Source: Caulifigura coniformis (lineage in GTDB: Bacteria > Planctomycetota > Planctomycetia > Planctomycetales > Planctomycetaceae). From it: a DNA stretch of 64,000 nt. Below, one piece after another: positions 8,856 to 18,986 of the stretch. The stretch spans positions 5,592,314-5,656,313 of the forward strand of contig NZ_CP036271.1 of assembly GCF_007745175.1 (NCBI RefSeq), given 5' to 3'. Made by a program: the position numbers and the translations under genes. The notes under the pieces were generated by a model. It did not search any database. It was not told the DNA's origin and was given only the letters and a program-made list of their open reading frames with translations. The stretch's first letter is position 1. Each line of letters starts with the position of its first letter.

Positions 8856-9569
8856 TCAACTCGCCTTCGTCTTGATGCCAATGGGGGTCGGAACTCCGGT
8901 CCACAGCCGGTCTGGCTGGTTCTCAGCAATGTGGGCCAGTCGCAACCAGGCGGAGGCCAGCTGATCGCCGCGGAAGACCCGTCCGTCGCGCGGGTGCCAG
9001 CGAGCGACATCGCAGAGGCGGCATTCAGTTCCGAAGTCGTCAGCGATCAGTTGTTCGTAGTCGGCGATCACGCGGGACATCCGAGACGTGAGTGCAATAG
9101 TCGCCGCTCGATTTGTCGCTTTTTCGTGAGCAGGCTCGGGGGCAGCCGATTCGAGCCAGTTCAGCGCGGACGGCCGAGACAAAATATGATACTCGGGCCT
9201 CAGCGAATGCCTGCGAAGAAAAATGCTTCCGAGCTGATCGTTGCCGAAGAAGACGCCATACGCGTGCAGAACGAGTCGGGACCGGGAAGAGTTATCGAGC
9301 CAGTAGATGCTGGGCGCCTCGATACCGACCGGCGGCGGCAGGCGTCGAAAGCCGTGCTTGACCAGCCGATTGCCGACGGGGTCGCGAGCATCGCAACCCC
9401 AGCACCAGAGTTGCTGATTGATGAGATCGACTGCAAACCGATTCGGAGAGTCCTCCGAATCGCGATCGATCTCCACGACCCGTCGTCGAGAGCCAAGAGT
9501 CCCTCTGGCCTGTTCGCTCACGCGCGAGAGACGCGGCGTCATTGACCATGATCGTGTGGCAATTGTCAT
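8856..9569 (-). CDS. Hypothetical protein with paired Cys motifs
   Basis: About 237 residues, unknown family. No signal peptide or membrane helix is obvious. It has two closely spaced cysteine pairs ('CWGC' and 'CRLC') and several Trp residues ('LWCWGCDARDPVGNRLVKHG', 'RWHPRDGRVF'), which could hold a metal. Its start is embedded in the end of the upstream LRR gene (stop TGA and ATG share a base at 9569), so the two are co-translated. A GTG at 9572 is an equally possible start. Both genes are downstream of the box at 10151. Confidence 0.5.
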   Translation of the reverse strand: MTIATRSWSMTPRLSRVSEQARGTLGSRRRVVEIDRDSEDSPNRFAVDLINQQLWCWGCDARDPVGNRLVKHGFRRLPPPVGIEAPSIYWLDNSSRSRLVLHAYGVFFGNDQLGSIFLRRHSLRPEYHILSRPSALNWLESAAPEPAHEKATNRAATIALTSRMSRVIADYEQLIADDFGTECRLCDVARWHPRDGRVFRGDQLASAWLRLAHIAENQPDRLWTGVPTPIGIKTKAS

Positions 9570-10075
9570 CACTCACTCCGCGTCGCAAGTTGCAATGGAA
9601 TCCCGGGCGGCGGCAGCCAGAGGATTTCCACGGCCGGAAGTCGACGTTGGAGCCGCCGGACTCCGCAGGCTGTGACGCGTGTTCCGCGAAGATCCAGAAG
9701 CACCAGCCGTGACGGAGCTTTCAGGTCGTCCAGCCCCGCATCGGTGATTTCAGTCCCGCGGAGATCGAGCGCCTCAAGGTGTTCGAACCTCGCCACCGAT
9801 CGCAGGCAACCGTCTGTCACCTGGGTGCAGATCAGCCGGAGTTCGACGACTCGGTCCCCATTCGCATCGGAACGATCGGCGAGGCGCTGACACTCTCGAT
9901 CCCCAACGGGACGCCCTTCCCAATTGACGACGCCTTCAGGCTCGCGATCGATCCAGTCGCATGATGAGGCATCGCGAAGCCTTGGCAGGACCATCGACTC
10001 CGGGTCTCGTCCGGACGGCAGGCCCGCCTGCTGTCCGATGACGATCGCCATCCACAGCATCGCGATTCCGGTCAC
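9569..10075 (-). CDS. Small membrane-anchored leucine-rich-repeat protein
   Basis: About 168 residues starting at GTG 10075, with GGAGGG seven bases upstream. One hydrophobic N-terminal segment ('GIAMLWMAIVIGQQAGL') is followed by a short LRR domain ('LEALDLRGTEITDAGL', 'LVLLDLRGTRVTACGV') of the bacterial 'RI-type' repeats common in planctomycetes. An open frame continues upstream to 10186, across the operator at 10151-10169, so that extension is unlikely. First gene of a two-gene unit with the following hypothetical gene. Confidence 0.62.
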   Translation of the reverse strand: MTGIAMLWMAIVIGQQAGLPSGRDPESMVLPRLRDASSCDWIDREPEGVVNWEGRPVGDRECQRLADRSDANGDRVVELRLICTQVTDGCLRSVARFEHLEALDLRGTEITDAGLDDLKAPSRLVLLDLRGTRVTACGVRRLQRRLPAVEILWLPPPGIPLQLATRSE

Positions 10076-10150
10076 AATGCTGCCCTCCGAGTTTGAACGC
10101 CGCCCTTGACGGTTGAAGATTCCAGATCCGTAGTAGGCGTAATTGTACAC

Positions 10151-10169
10151 TACTGCATAGAATGTGCAA
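10151..10169. promoter_or_regulatory. TGCA-N7-TGCA operator-like box (box 2)
   Basis: TACTGCATAGAATGTGCAA. Lies between the divergent genes starting at 10075 (minus) and 10278 (plus); could serve both. Confidence 0.65.
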
Positions 10170-10277
10170 GTGTGTATCGTGGTCATTATGGAGTGCGAAG
10201 ATTACACTCTTCTCGCGAACTCGGGCCGCGGAATCCGTCATGTCCGGAGCTTGAGCCTGTCCCTGCAGAGTGCCCCA

Positions 10278-11450
10278 ATGCGCGTCTTCACCCGGACCAC
10301 CAGCCTCGTCCTGGCATCGTGCGTCCTCCTCCTGACAGGCAGCACGATTGTTGCCTGCCCATTCTGTCCCGCCCCGGAGCCCGCCTTGTCCGAGCGGCTG
10401 GCGCTGGCAGAAGCCGTTGCTCTTGCCCGGTGGATCGAGACACCTGGCAGCAAGGGAAAGTCGACCGTTCCAAGCCGCGTGGCGTTCTCTGTGATAACGG
10501 TCACACGAGCAGGCGGCGGCGTGGCCGTCGATCGGACGATCTCGCTGGACCGTCCGAAAACGGGCCAGCCGGGTGACCTGTTTCTGCTCACCGGCGTCAA
10601 ACAGAGGACCTTCCAGTGGGACACTCCTGTCGTCATGACTCCTGCCGCGTTCCGCTACGTGAACGAAGCTCCGGCGCGTGACCTTCCCGCCGCCAGGCGA
10701 CTGCCGTACTACCTGGAGCATCTGGAACATCCAGACTCCATTGTTGCCAACGACGCGTTCTCTGAGTTCGCGGCCGCGGCCTACAGCGATGTGAAGCCTG
10801 TGGCTCCTCGCTTTTCTGCGGAGAAGCTCAAGAATTGGATCGCCCGGCAGGAGACCCAGCAAACGCGGGTCGGTTTCTATGGAATGATGCTCGGTCTCTG
10901 TGGAACGAAAACTGATGCCGAGTTCTTGAAGACCGAGATCGACAAGCCGGCGGAAGCGTATCGACTCGGCCTGGACGGGATGATGGCCGGCTACGTCCTG
11001 CTGACGGGCGATGAAGGTGTCGCGCTCCTGGAGGACAGGATTCGTCAGCGACCCAACAACGATCGCTTCACGGAGGCCTATGCATCGATGCAGACTCTGC
11101 GATTTCTATGGCAATACGCACCCGAACGGGCGAGCAGAACGCGCCTGCAACGGGCCATGCGGTTCGCCATCGAACGCCCCGAGCTTGCCGACTTGGCAAT
11201 CAAGGATCTCACCCGCTGGGAAGACTGGGAATTGATGCCCTGGCTGGTCGGGTACTACGACTCGCCAGGTGAAAACGCCGCCCTGAAACGCCGCGCGATC
11301 GCGCAATACCTGATCGCCCTCTCGCAGAAACGGGCTCCGCAGAACGACGCAGTGCTTGCCACCCAGATCGAGACCGCGAAAAAGCACTTGGACGAACTGA
11401 AGGCGAAAGATCCAAAAGTGTTGTCAGACGCGAAGAAGTACTTTTTCTGA
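10278..11450 (+). CDS. Envelope protein with CPFC motif, hypothetical
   Basis: 390 residues. The N-terminal signal sequence runs into 'STIVACPFC', which fits either a lipobox (cysteine after IVA) or a signal-peptidase site just before a C-x2-C pair. A short beta-rich domain is followed by a long alpha-helical region without recognisable repeats (after 'RLPYYLEHLEHPDSIVANDAFSE', resembling HEAT-type helices). A similar 'CPFC' opening is familiar from planctomycete envelope proteins of unknown function. ATG 10278 is chosen because it begins the signal peptide; the upstream open frame includes the operator. Divergent from the LRR gene with a box between them. Confidence 0.6.
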   Translation: MRVFTRTTSLVLASCVLLLTGSTIVACPFCPAPEPALSERLALAEAVALARWIETPGSKGKSTVPSRVAFSVITVTRAGGGVAVDRTISLDRPKTGQPGDLFLLTGVKQRTFQWDTPVVMTPAAFRYVNEAPARDLPAARRLPYYLEHLEHPDSIVANDAFSEFAAAAYSDVKPVAPRFSAEKLKNWIARQETQQTRVGFYGMMLGLCGTKTDAEFLKTEIDKPAEAYRLGLDGMMAGYVLLTGDEGVALLEDRIRQRPNNDRFTEAYASMQTLRFLWQYAPERASRTRLQRAMRFAIERPELADLAIKDLTRWEDWELMPWLVGYYDSPGENAALKRRAIAQYLIALSQKRAPQNDAVLATQIETAKKHLDELKAKDPKVLSDAKKYFF

Positions 11451-11470
11451 CGAGACAGTGGCTTCGTTCC

Positions 11471-11998
11471 TCAGTGAAGTCTTCTGAAGCGACTGCCCGC
11501 GCCGATGAGCAAGAGCTGATTCATTCTGTGCGCGCGAAGCTGCAGCACAGTCGCAACGAGTCCCAGCGCCAGGAGTGGCCAGGCCAGAGTCAGATTGCAG
11601 GTGGCATGAACGCTCCCCCCGGGAGAAGGAGTAGTGCAGCCGAGGAGCGGGAGGCAGGCCCCGAGCAGTTGCAGCCCGGCGCCACAGAACCCTGCCCGCT
11701 GCATCTGGTGGCCTTGGTGAAACTGGCGGCCCACCAGAAGGATCAGGAGGGCCAGAAGGCCCCCGGGCAGCATCAGCAATCTCGCGATCCCGTCGAGGAA
11801 CGTTAACTGCTGGTGTGTCGCCACCGGGAGAGCGGCCGTCAACAGCGTGGTCAGCCGAAGCAGGAACCCGGCCGAGGCCAGCACCATTACGAGCAGATCC
11901 GCGTCGCCGAGGTGATAGTTTTCCGCGACGGACTTCTGCGCTCGGCGCCGAACCGATCGCTTCCGGGAATGAGTCGGCGGGTGCAGAAGGCGACTCAT
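11471..11998 (-). CDS. Small multi-pass membrane protein, hypothetical
   Basis: 175 residues. After a basic N-terminus ('RKRSVRRRAQ') there are about four membrane helices, for example 'LLVMVLASAGFLLRLTTLL' and 'LMLPGGLLALLILLVG', with a His-Gln stretch ('FHQGHQMQRAGFCG') in a loop. ATG 11998 has GAGGA about eight bases upstream. No known family. It diverges from the gene at 12152 with an operator-like box between them at 12086. Confidence 0.55.
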   Translation of the reverse strand: MSRLLHPPTHSRKRSVRRRAQKSVAENYHLGDADLLVMVLASAGFLLRLTTLLTAALPVATHQQLTFLDGIARLLMLPGGLLALLILLVGRQFHQGHQMQRAGFCGAGLQLLGACLPLLGCTTPSPGGSVHATCNLTLAWPLLALGLVATVLQLRAHRMNQLLLIGAGSRFRRLH

Positions 11999-12085
11999 CG
12001 CTGCTTCCTCAGTTGATCCCCGTGCGACAGATGGCGGCGCCAGTCGTGATTCAGCCACTCCAACCAGATTAGCGGTCGAGACTAC

Positions 12086-12104
12086 TTGTGCAAAGGATGT
12101 GCAT
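12086..12104. promoter_or_regulatory. TGCA-N7-TGCA operator-like box (box 3)
   Basis: TTGTGCAAAGGATGTGCAT, between divergent starts at 11998 (minus) and about 12152 (plus). Confidence 0.7.
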
Positions 12105-12151
12105 GTGAATATTGTGATTGGACTGTATGGGCATCTGATCGACACAGGGGT

Positions 12152-13855
12152 GTGCGACGGTCGCTCAATGTCATTCCTGCAGGCTCTGCATTGGACGCAC
12201 TTCATCCCGAGTCCGGAGCCCTCGCACCTCGGGATCTCCCCTGGCGACGCTCTGCGGTCGGAGAGCTCTTCTCGAACCTGGCGGGCGGTCACGCGGTGTT
12301 GGTGATCGTTCTGTGGGCGCGGCACCTGACGTCGCTACAGGGCCTGCTGATGGTCGGCTCAGCCATTCTGGTGCTTCCCATCGGCGCCGGACTGTTTCCG
12401 ACGCGCGGCGGCGACCTGCTGTGCGCCGCGATCGCAGCTGCGGTGTTCGCGGGAGGGATGACCAACTCGGCGATTGAAACTTGGCTTGCACAGGGGCCGT
12501 TTTCGCCAACGGCCGTGACCTGCGTGTGGTCGGCATTCGTCTTGTGGCTCTGCAGCGATCGGGTGATCGCGGGCGCGAGAAGCCTGGATTTCAATGCCTG
12601 GAGGCGACTTCTGGCCTGGACGGTCGCCGGGGGCTTTGGCCTTTACATGATCGTTCTGCCGGCGATCTCGATCGCGTTTGCGCCGGAACCTATGTCCTCC
12701 AGCCGTGCCCTGGAGGATCCCACGATGGGAGAACTGATCCGCCTGCACATCACGGAATCATTCTTCGCCGTGTTCTTTTTCACCCTCGGCGCGACGATCG
12801 GCAGCTTTCTGAATGTCGTCGCATATCGGATGCCCAGAGGGGAGTCAGTCGTCCTGCGATCGTCCCGCTGCCCCCGTTGCACAACAGCCATTCAGCCGAG
12901 GGACAACATCCCGGTGCTCGGGTGGCTTCTGCTCAACGGACGCTGCCGGGCCTGCCAGGTGCCGATTTCCGCCCAGTACCCGATCGTCGAATTTATCGCC
13001 GGAGCCGTGTTCCTCGCGCTGTATCTCGCGGAACTGATCTCCGGCGGCAGGAATCTGCCCGTCCGCGATCCAAACTTCTACGCAGGCGTCGTCTGGATCC
13101 TCATGTACACAAAATGGGATCTGGTCGGGCTCTACGCGTATCACTGCTTCCAGTTCGCAACTCTGGGGGCGTGGACACTGATCGAGTTTGATCGGCAGGC
13201 AATCCCGCTCCGATCAATCGCAACGGCATTGATTTTCGCTGTCGTTCCCCCGCTGCTGCTCCCCTTCCTGCAACCCATGCCGGCGATCCTCGGTCAATCC
13301 GACGCAACCGCAAGAACTCTGGTCGATGCGCTCGTCACGACCGGCGCGGGCGTTGTGGCAGGCCTGCTCGCCGGATGGTTGTTGTCCGCCGTCGTCCAGG
13401 ATCCATCTCGTCGCTCCCGCGGCGTGATGGCCGCGATGTCCCTGGCCGGCGTCATGCTGGGCTGGCAGGCCGTGCTCGTGATCGTGCTGGGGACTCTCAT
13501 CCTCGAGTCCAGTCTCGACTGGCTTGTCAGTGAACGGGTCCGCACCCGCTGGCCGCTGATCGGCAGCCTGTTCGTCAGTGCATTCGTACACCAGCTCACA
13601 TGGCGATGGTCAGCCGATCTGCTCTGGCTATGGAGGGAAGGGGCCAGAAGCACTCCGCGATCTGCAGTCACCGCCGGGGTGATCGTTGCGGCGATCGCAT
13701 TCGGTGTGTTCTATCGACGTCGACAGATTGCACATCCTGCGGCAGAAGCGATGTACGCCCACAACACGCGGAATGAAGTTGTGGAGACGACGTTCAATGA
13801 GAGCGTTGGCGCGGAGTGTCCCACTCCCCACGAATCCAGTGTCTCAGAGCGCTGA
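12152..13855 (+). CDS. Prepilin-peptidase (A24)-like membrane protein, probably lacking peptidase activity
   Basis: About 567 residues. Helical N-terminal region, then an A24 N-terminal module: 'GATIGSFLNVVAYRMPRGES' followed by a Cys4 zinc knuckle (CPRC about 240, CRAC about 266) and 'PISAQYPIVEF'. This is the DiS_P_DiS/PilD signature. The C-terminal half keeps the fold outline ('LIEFDRQAIPL' in place of the first Asp motif; 'GVMLGWQAVL' in place of the GAxxGWQ helix), but the GxGD motif expected just before it reads G-V-M-A, so the second catalytic aspartate seems absent. It may only methylate, or act as a scaffold. The true start is uncertain (GTG 12152, GTG 12296 and ATG 12350 are possible). 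It follows the box at 12086 and may handle the DUF1559 pseudopilins nearby. Confidence 0.7.
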   Translation: MRRSLNVIPAGSALDALHPESGALAPRDLPWRRSAVGELFSNLAGGHAVLVIVLWARHLTSLQGLLMVGSAILVLPIGAGLFPTRGGDLLCAAIAAAVFAGGMTNSAIETWLAQGPFSPTAVTCVWSAFVLWLCSDRVIAGARSLDFNAWRRLLAWTVAGGFGLYMIVLPAISIAFAPEPMSSSRALEDPTMGELIRLHITESFFAVFFFTLGATIGSFLNVVAYRMPRGESVVLRSSRCPRCTTAIQPRDNIPVLGWLLLNGRCRACQVPISAQYPIVEFIAGAVFLALYLAELISGGRNLPVRDPNFYAGVVWILMYTKWDLVGLYAYHCFQFATLGAWTLIEFDRQAIPLRSIATALIFAVVPPLLLPFLQPMPAILGQSDATARTLVDALVTTGAGVVAGLLAGWLLSAVVQDPSRRSRGVMAAMSLAGVMLGWQAVLVIVLGTLILESSLDWLVSERVRTRWPLIGSLFVSAFVHQLTWRWSADLLWLWREGARSTPRSAVTAGVIVAAIAFGVFYRRRQIAHPAAEAMYAHNTRNEVVETTFNESVGAECPTPHESSVSER

Positions 13856-13959
13856 ATCGAACGAATCCATTTCAGCAGGCTTCGCAGCGGCCGCTACACT
13901 GTCATCGGCCGACGTTGTGATCGCTCGGGATCGACTTCGGCGGCCCATCCGAGAAATGA

Positions 13960-15003
13960 ATGGATAGTCCAGGGAAGTCGTCTCGAAGCATGCACCAGCG
14001 TATCCGAGGCGGGCTTACTCAGACTCAAGGCCTGTGGCTCGGGATTGCGTTCAGTCTTGCCTTCACGGTCGTCATCTGGCTCGCCGACTCCCGGCTTGGC
14101 GGCGTCTCCCTCCGCCCGGATCGCCAGGTCGCCTACTGGTACCCATGGGTGACCGCGGCGCCGACAATCTGGACGCGAATCTCTGTCTGGGGCCTCTATC
14201 TCGCCCACCAGCTCACGATCTGGGGGCTGATCTGGTACGCCCAGTCACGAAGGACCAGGTACAGCGACACTCTGCATCCCGTCAATCTCTGGGCATTGGC
14301 CGCCAACGCAGGCTTCATCGTCCTGCACTTCGCTCAGACTCATCTCTTCTATGACGGCCTGGGCCTGGATGTCTCAGAGCAGAGTTCCCAATGGTCGGTG
14401 ATTCTCCTGCTGGTGATCGTGCTGTTGATGGAGAACCAGCGCCGCGGGTTGTTCTTCGGCTGGAAGGTCCCCGGAACGCTCATGCGAGAAGCGGGCCGCG
14501 GCGTTCGGAAGTACCACGGCTATTACTTCGCCTGGGCGACGATCTACACGTTCTGGTACCACCCCATGGTCGGCACGCCCGGTCATCTTCTCGGGTTTCT
14601 CTACATCTTCCTCCTGCTCCTGCAGGGCAGTCTGTTCTTCACTCGCATTCACACGAACAGATGGTGGACGATAACTCAGGAAGTTCTCGTTCTGCTGCAC
14701 GGAACACTCGTCGCCCTGAGCAACGCCCCACGTCTCTGGCAGATGTTCTGTTTCGGCTTTGCGGGACTGTTCATCGTCACGCAAATGCACGGTCTGGGGC
14801 TGTCGCGAGCTGCCCGATGGGCGTTCCTGGCCCTCTACGTCGGCGGCGCTCTCGCGGTGTACTCGCGAATCGGCTTCGATCGCATCCATCAGGTGGCCTG
14901 GATCCCCTTCACCGAATACGCCGTCACTTTCCTGGTGGCCGCCCTGGTCTGGATCGGAATGAGAGCCGCCGCGCTCAGACAGCGCCGCGGAGCAGGCGAG
15001 TGA
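13960..15003 (+). CDS. Multi-pass membrane protein with intramembrane histidines, hypothetical
   Basis: 347 residues and about nine predicted helices. Conserved-looking histidines fall in or near helices ('LYLAHQLTIWGL', 'VLHFAQTHLFYDG', 'YHGYYFAWATIYTFWYHP', 'VLLHGTLVALSN'), a pattern that suggests cofactor or metal binding, though no known cytochrome b or reductase motif is clear. It is 105 bp downstream of the prepilin-peptidase-like gene on the same strand, so probably shares its promoter. ATG 13960 has GAGAA just upstream; ATG 13990 is an alternative. Confidence 0.6.
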   Translation: MDSPGKSSRSMHQRIRGGLTQTQGLWLGIAFSLAFTVVIWLADSRLGGVSLRPDRQVAYWYPWVTAAPTIWTRISVWGLYLAHQLTIWGLIWYAQSRRTRYSDTLHPVNLWALAANAGFIVLHFAQTHLFYDGLGLDVSEQSSQWSVILLLVIVLLMENQRRGLFFGWKVPGTLMREAGRGVRKYHGYYFAWATIYTFWYHPMVGTPGHLLGFLYIFLLLLQGSLFFTRIHTNRWWTITQEVLVLLHGTLVALSNAPRLWQMFCFGFAGLFIVTQMHGLGLSRAARWAFLALYVGGALAVYSRIGFDRIHQVAWIPFTEYAVTFLVAALVWIGMRAAALRQRRGAGE

Positions 15004-15024
15004 GGCAACTTCGCGCTCGCGGCG

Positions 15025-15369
15025 TCAGGGGCGCTCGTCGCGAGGGCGTCGGCGACCTTGCTGGGCTTCAGCGAGCGCAAAACACTGACGGTGCGCCTGC
15101 TCCCAGTCCTCGGCCCTCGCCTTCGCGATGATCTCTTGAAGCGGATCCAGTTCGATGTCGGATAATGCTCCTGTGCGATGCCTTTCCGCGATGACACTCT
15201 CCACCTTGGTCACCTGAGCTGAGTTCCGGCTGGAAACTGCCGTCATCAACAACTCGACGTAACGCAGATTGTCGTACGAGACGACCGGTGGTTGGCTCCA
15301 CCAACCATATGCGAAGTACGCCAGGATCAGGGCGCTCATGATTCCGGCAGTCATCATTCGAAAGTTCAT
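15025..15369 (-). CDS. Small single-pass membrane protein, hypothetical
   Basis: About 114 residues: one N-terminal helix ('MTAGIMSALILAYFAYGWW') then a charged helical tail. It follows the DUF1559 gene by 54 bp in the same operon; small one-helix proteins after DUF1559 genes are common in planctomycetes, but no function is known. ATG 15369 was chosen; a TTG at 15399 is possible. Confidence 0.5.
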   Translation of the reverse strand: MNFRMMTAGIMSALILAYFAYGWWSQPPVVSYDNLRYVELLMTAVSSRNSAQVTKVESVIAERHRTGALSDIELDPLQEIIAKARAEDWEQAHRQCFALAEAQQGRRRPRDERP

Positions 15370-15423
15370 CGTCCACCGAATCCGCTTCCGCCCTCGCAAG
15401 TCGAGGGAATTGGAACTGTTGCC

Positions 15424-16403
<980 letters not shown>

Positions 16404-16407
<4 letters not shown>

Positions 16408-18983
16408 TGCAAGACCTCAGACCTCCTGGTGAGCGACTTCGGACTGACGTGCACGTCGGACGGCCATTGCTTCCAGTCAGCAAGAACGTCGCTGGAGAGT
16501 GTCGTCGGCAATGGCGGGCGGGGATCACTCACCGGCCGCTTCGTTTCGCGGCTCATCAGCAGTTGGCCTTCGAATCGAGACCATCTCAGCCCCAGGTTGC
16601 GAAACGACTGGTGCGCCCGGTCTTCGCTTGCTTTGCCTGCCGCATCAGCGTGAGCGAGGAAGTTCAGCCAGCGGCCGCCCAGCAGATACTTCGCGGTCGG
16701 TCGGCCGGTGACTCGCTGGATTCCGGCATCAACCTCCACAATCGGCCCATCCAGCGTGTTGGTCCGCGTCGACGCAGGCAGTTCACTCCACGCCAGCGAT
16801 AACATGCGGACCCCATCCCCATGACGTAGTGAGGGATCCAGGACGACGCCGCCCGACTTGAGCGCGGCGCATCGGGCATCGACGATGTCCCAGTCGATCT
16901 GGCGGTCATCCGACCAGCCGACGAGACCCAGGGCCGGAGATGAGACTCGGAACTCGCGTCGAATCAGTTCCGCCCGCGGAAAAACCGCGCGGAACGTCTG
17001 CTGAATGATCGCCATTTGGCTTTCGGTCAATTGATACGCGGGCAGCCACTGAACATAAACGCCCCCCGGCTTCAGGCTGCGGCGGGCCGCTGCGAAATGC
17101 TCGAGCGAATAGAGCCGGGCCTCGCCCGGTGACCAGGGGAGAATCAGATCGCCGATCACGGCGTCGTAGGATCCCGGCCGTCTGTTCAGGACGTACCGGG
17201 CATCGTCGATGATCAAATTGACCTTCGGATGATTGCAAAGCCCGAAGTTCTCGGCGTCGAAGTACTGCCGTGCGAAATCGGCGACGTCCGGTGACAGCTC
17301 GATCGCATCGATCGATTGGACTTCGGGATGTTGCAACGCCGCACCCGGCGTGATGCCGGTTGCAATTCCGATGAAGGCCACGTCCCGAGGTTCCGGATGA
17401 AGAAGGAGCGCGAGATGTGCCTGACGCCTCTGATCATCCGCGGCCCGGCTGCTTCCGAGCAGATACTGATTCGAGATCAGGATGGCCTTCTCGAAGGACG
17501 GATGCTGCACGACCGCCACGGTTCCATCCCGATCCGAGCGTTGGTCGAGAACTGTCCATCCCAGGTGCGGGTTGACGAGCGGAATCCGGCTCAATGGCCC
17601 CTGGGTGAGAGCGATCACCCCGGCCGCCAGAGCTCCGGAAGCCAGGCCAGCAATCCGTACCGACCATGGCCCACGGAACAGGCCAGCCGCGGCGACCACG
17701 AGCGGCACACAAGCAATCACCCCGATGGCAGCATGCGGACCGATGCCCGGCATGAGCAGGCCGTTTGCGATCTCCGCGCCGAGCCATCCGCCAATGCCGT
17801 TCGCGAACAGCATCCAGCCCCAGGCCCCTGCGGACGGCGAGTCCTGCGTGGCCCGGGCCAGTGCAAGAGGAAAGACGGCCCCGGCGATGACAAATGGAAC
17901 GCCAAACGCCGCCAGCCCGAAGAGAATCAGCTTCGCCAGGTACAGGCCGAACGAGGCGCTCGGGCCGAGGTCGAAGCGCTGAGCCGCCGCCATGAAGATC
18001 CAGGGAGAAGCGGCGAACGCGGCGCCCGACAGGCTCAGTGACCACGCGAGGCCATCGGACCGGCCACCTTCGGCGACCTTCCGCGCGACGAATGCGCCGC
18101 CTGCAAGAGCGGCCAGGACGACCCCCAGAAGAACTGGCGGCGCGAAGGAACAGATCGGGGCGACCAGCATCAGAAGCCGTAAGGCGACGACTTCAAAGGC
18201 CAGCACCGCTGCACCCGACGCGAAGGCGACGACCAGCAGAGGTCCGGGCACAGGCAGCATTCCGCGCGTCTGCGCTTCCAGCGGCCGCGGCAGTGACTGA
18301 TCAGGCTGCGGGACCTTCCACAGAGAATCGAGCGCGATCAGCGCGATTCCGATCAGCCCATTCAGGCCGGTGCACACCACCATGGCCGCGGCGAGTCCGC
18401 ACAGCGGCAGCACGAAGAGACTGACTGCGAACAGGCCGATCACACCACCGGCAAGGTTCCAGAAATAAATGCCTCCACTCCACGAGGGGGCAACACTGCG
18501 GCCCAGCCGCTCTTGAACACCCGCGACGAGCAACGGGAGCACAGCCCCCATCGCGACCGATGCCGGGCCGATTGCAACCAGTGAGACCACCAGCTTCGCC
18601 AAGCCATCGCCTGCGGTCGCCTTGGAAGTGATCGAATGGAGCAGGGGGGCAGACCAGGTCGACAGGCTCAAAAGCGGCGCGACGGCCACTGCCACCAGCA
18701 GTTCCATCACACCCGCGGCCAGGAGCGGACGGCCGATTCGGGAAGCGAGAAACGCTGCGGCCGCTGCGCCGATCGCTAGTCCGAGCAAGAACGTCCCAAA
18801 AACTCTGGACGTGGCCTCCGCCGTCGAGCCCAGCAGGTCGACGAGCCGCCTCGTCCAGAGTGTCTCATGCATCAGCCCCGCCGCGCCGCTCAATGCCGTC
18901 AGCAACAGCACTCGCTTCAGCGAACGCTCGTTCGAATCAGCTTTGGCGGAAGGAACGATCGGCGGCAGACTCATCCCTGTCAT
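16404..18983 (-). CDS. Fused membrane-domain / spermidine-synthase-like protein
   Basis: 859 residues. The N-terminal two thirds is a set of about a dozen membrane helices beginning 'LLLTALSGAAGLMHETLWTR', the usual start of planctomycete 'fused MFS/spermidine synthase' proteins. The C-terminal part is a Rossmann methyltransferase/aminopropyltransferase fold: 'VAFIGIATGITPGAAL', acidic 'IDAIELSPDV', 'LIIDDARYVL' and 'YDAVIGDLILPW'. The second Asp of the classical DxxD active-site pair is not apparent, so true spermidine synthase activity is doubtful. It starts three bases after the stop of the choice-of-anchor-M gene and ends overlapping a DUF1559 gene, so the three are one operon. Confidence 0.8.
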
Positions 18984-18986
18984 GGT

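Noticed and set aside
10076-10186. N-terminal extension of the LRR gene and, in the other direction, of the 10278 gene
   Set aside because: Both would include the operator and promoter; better start signals exist downstream.
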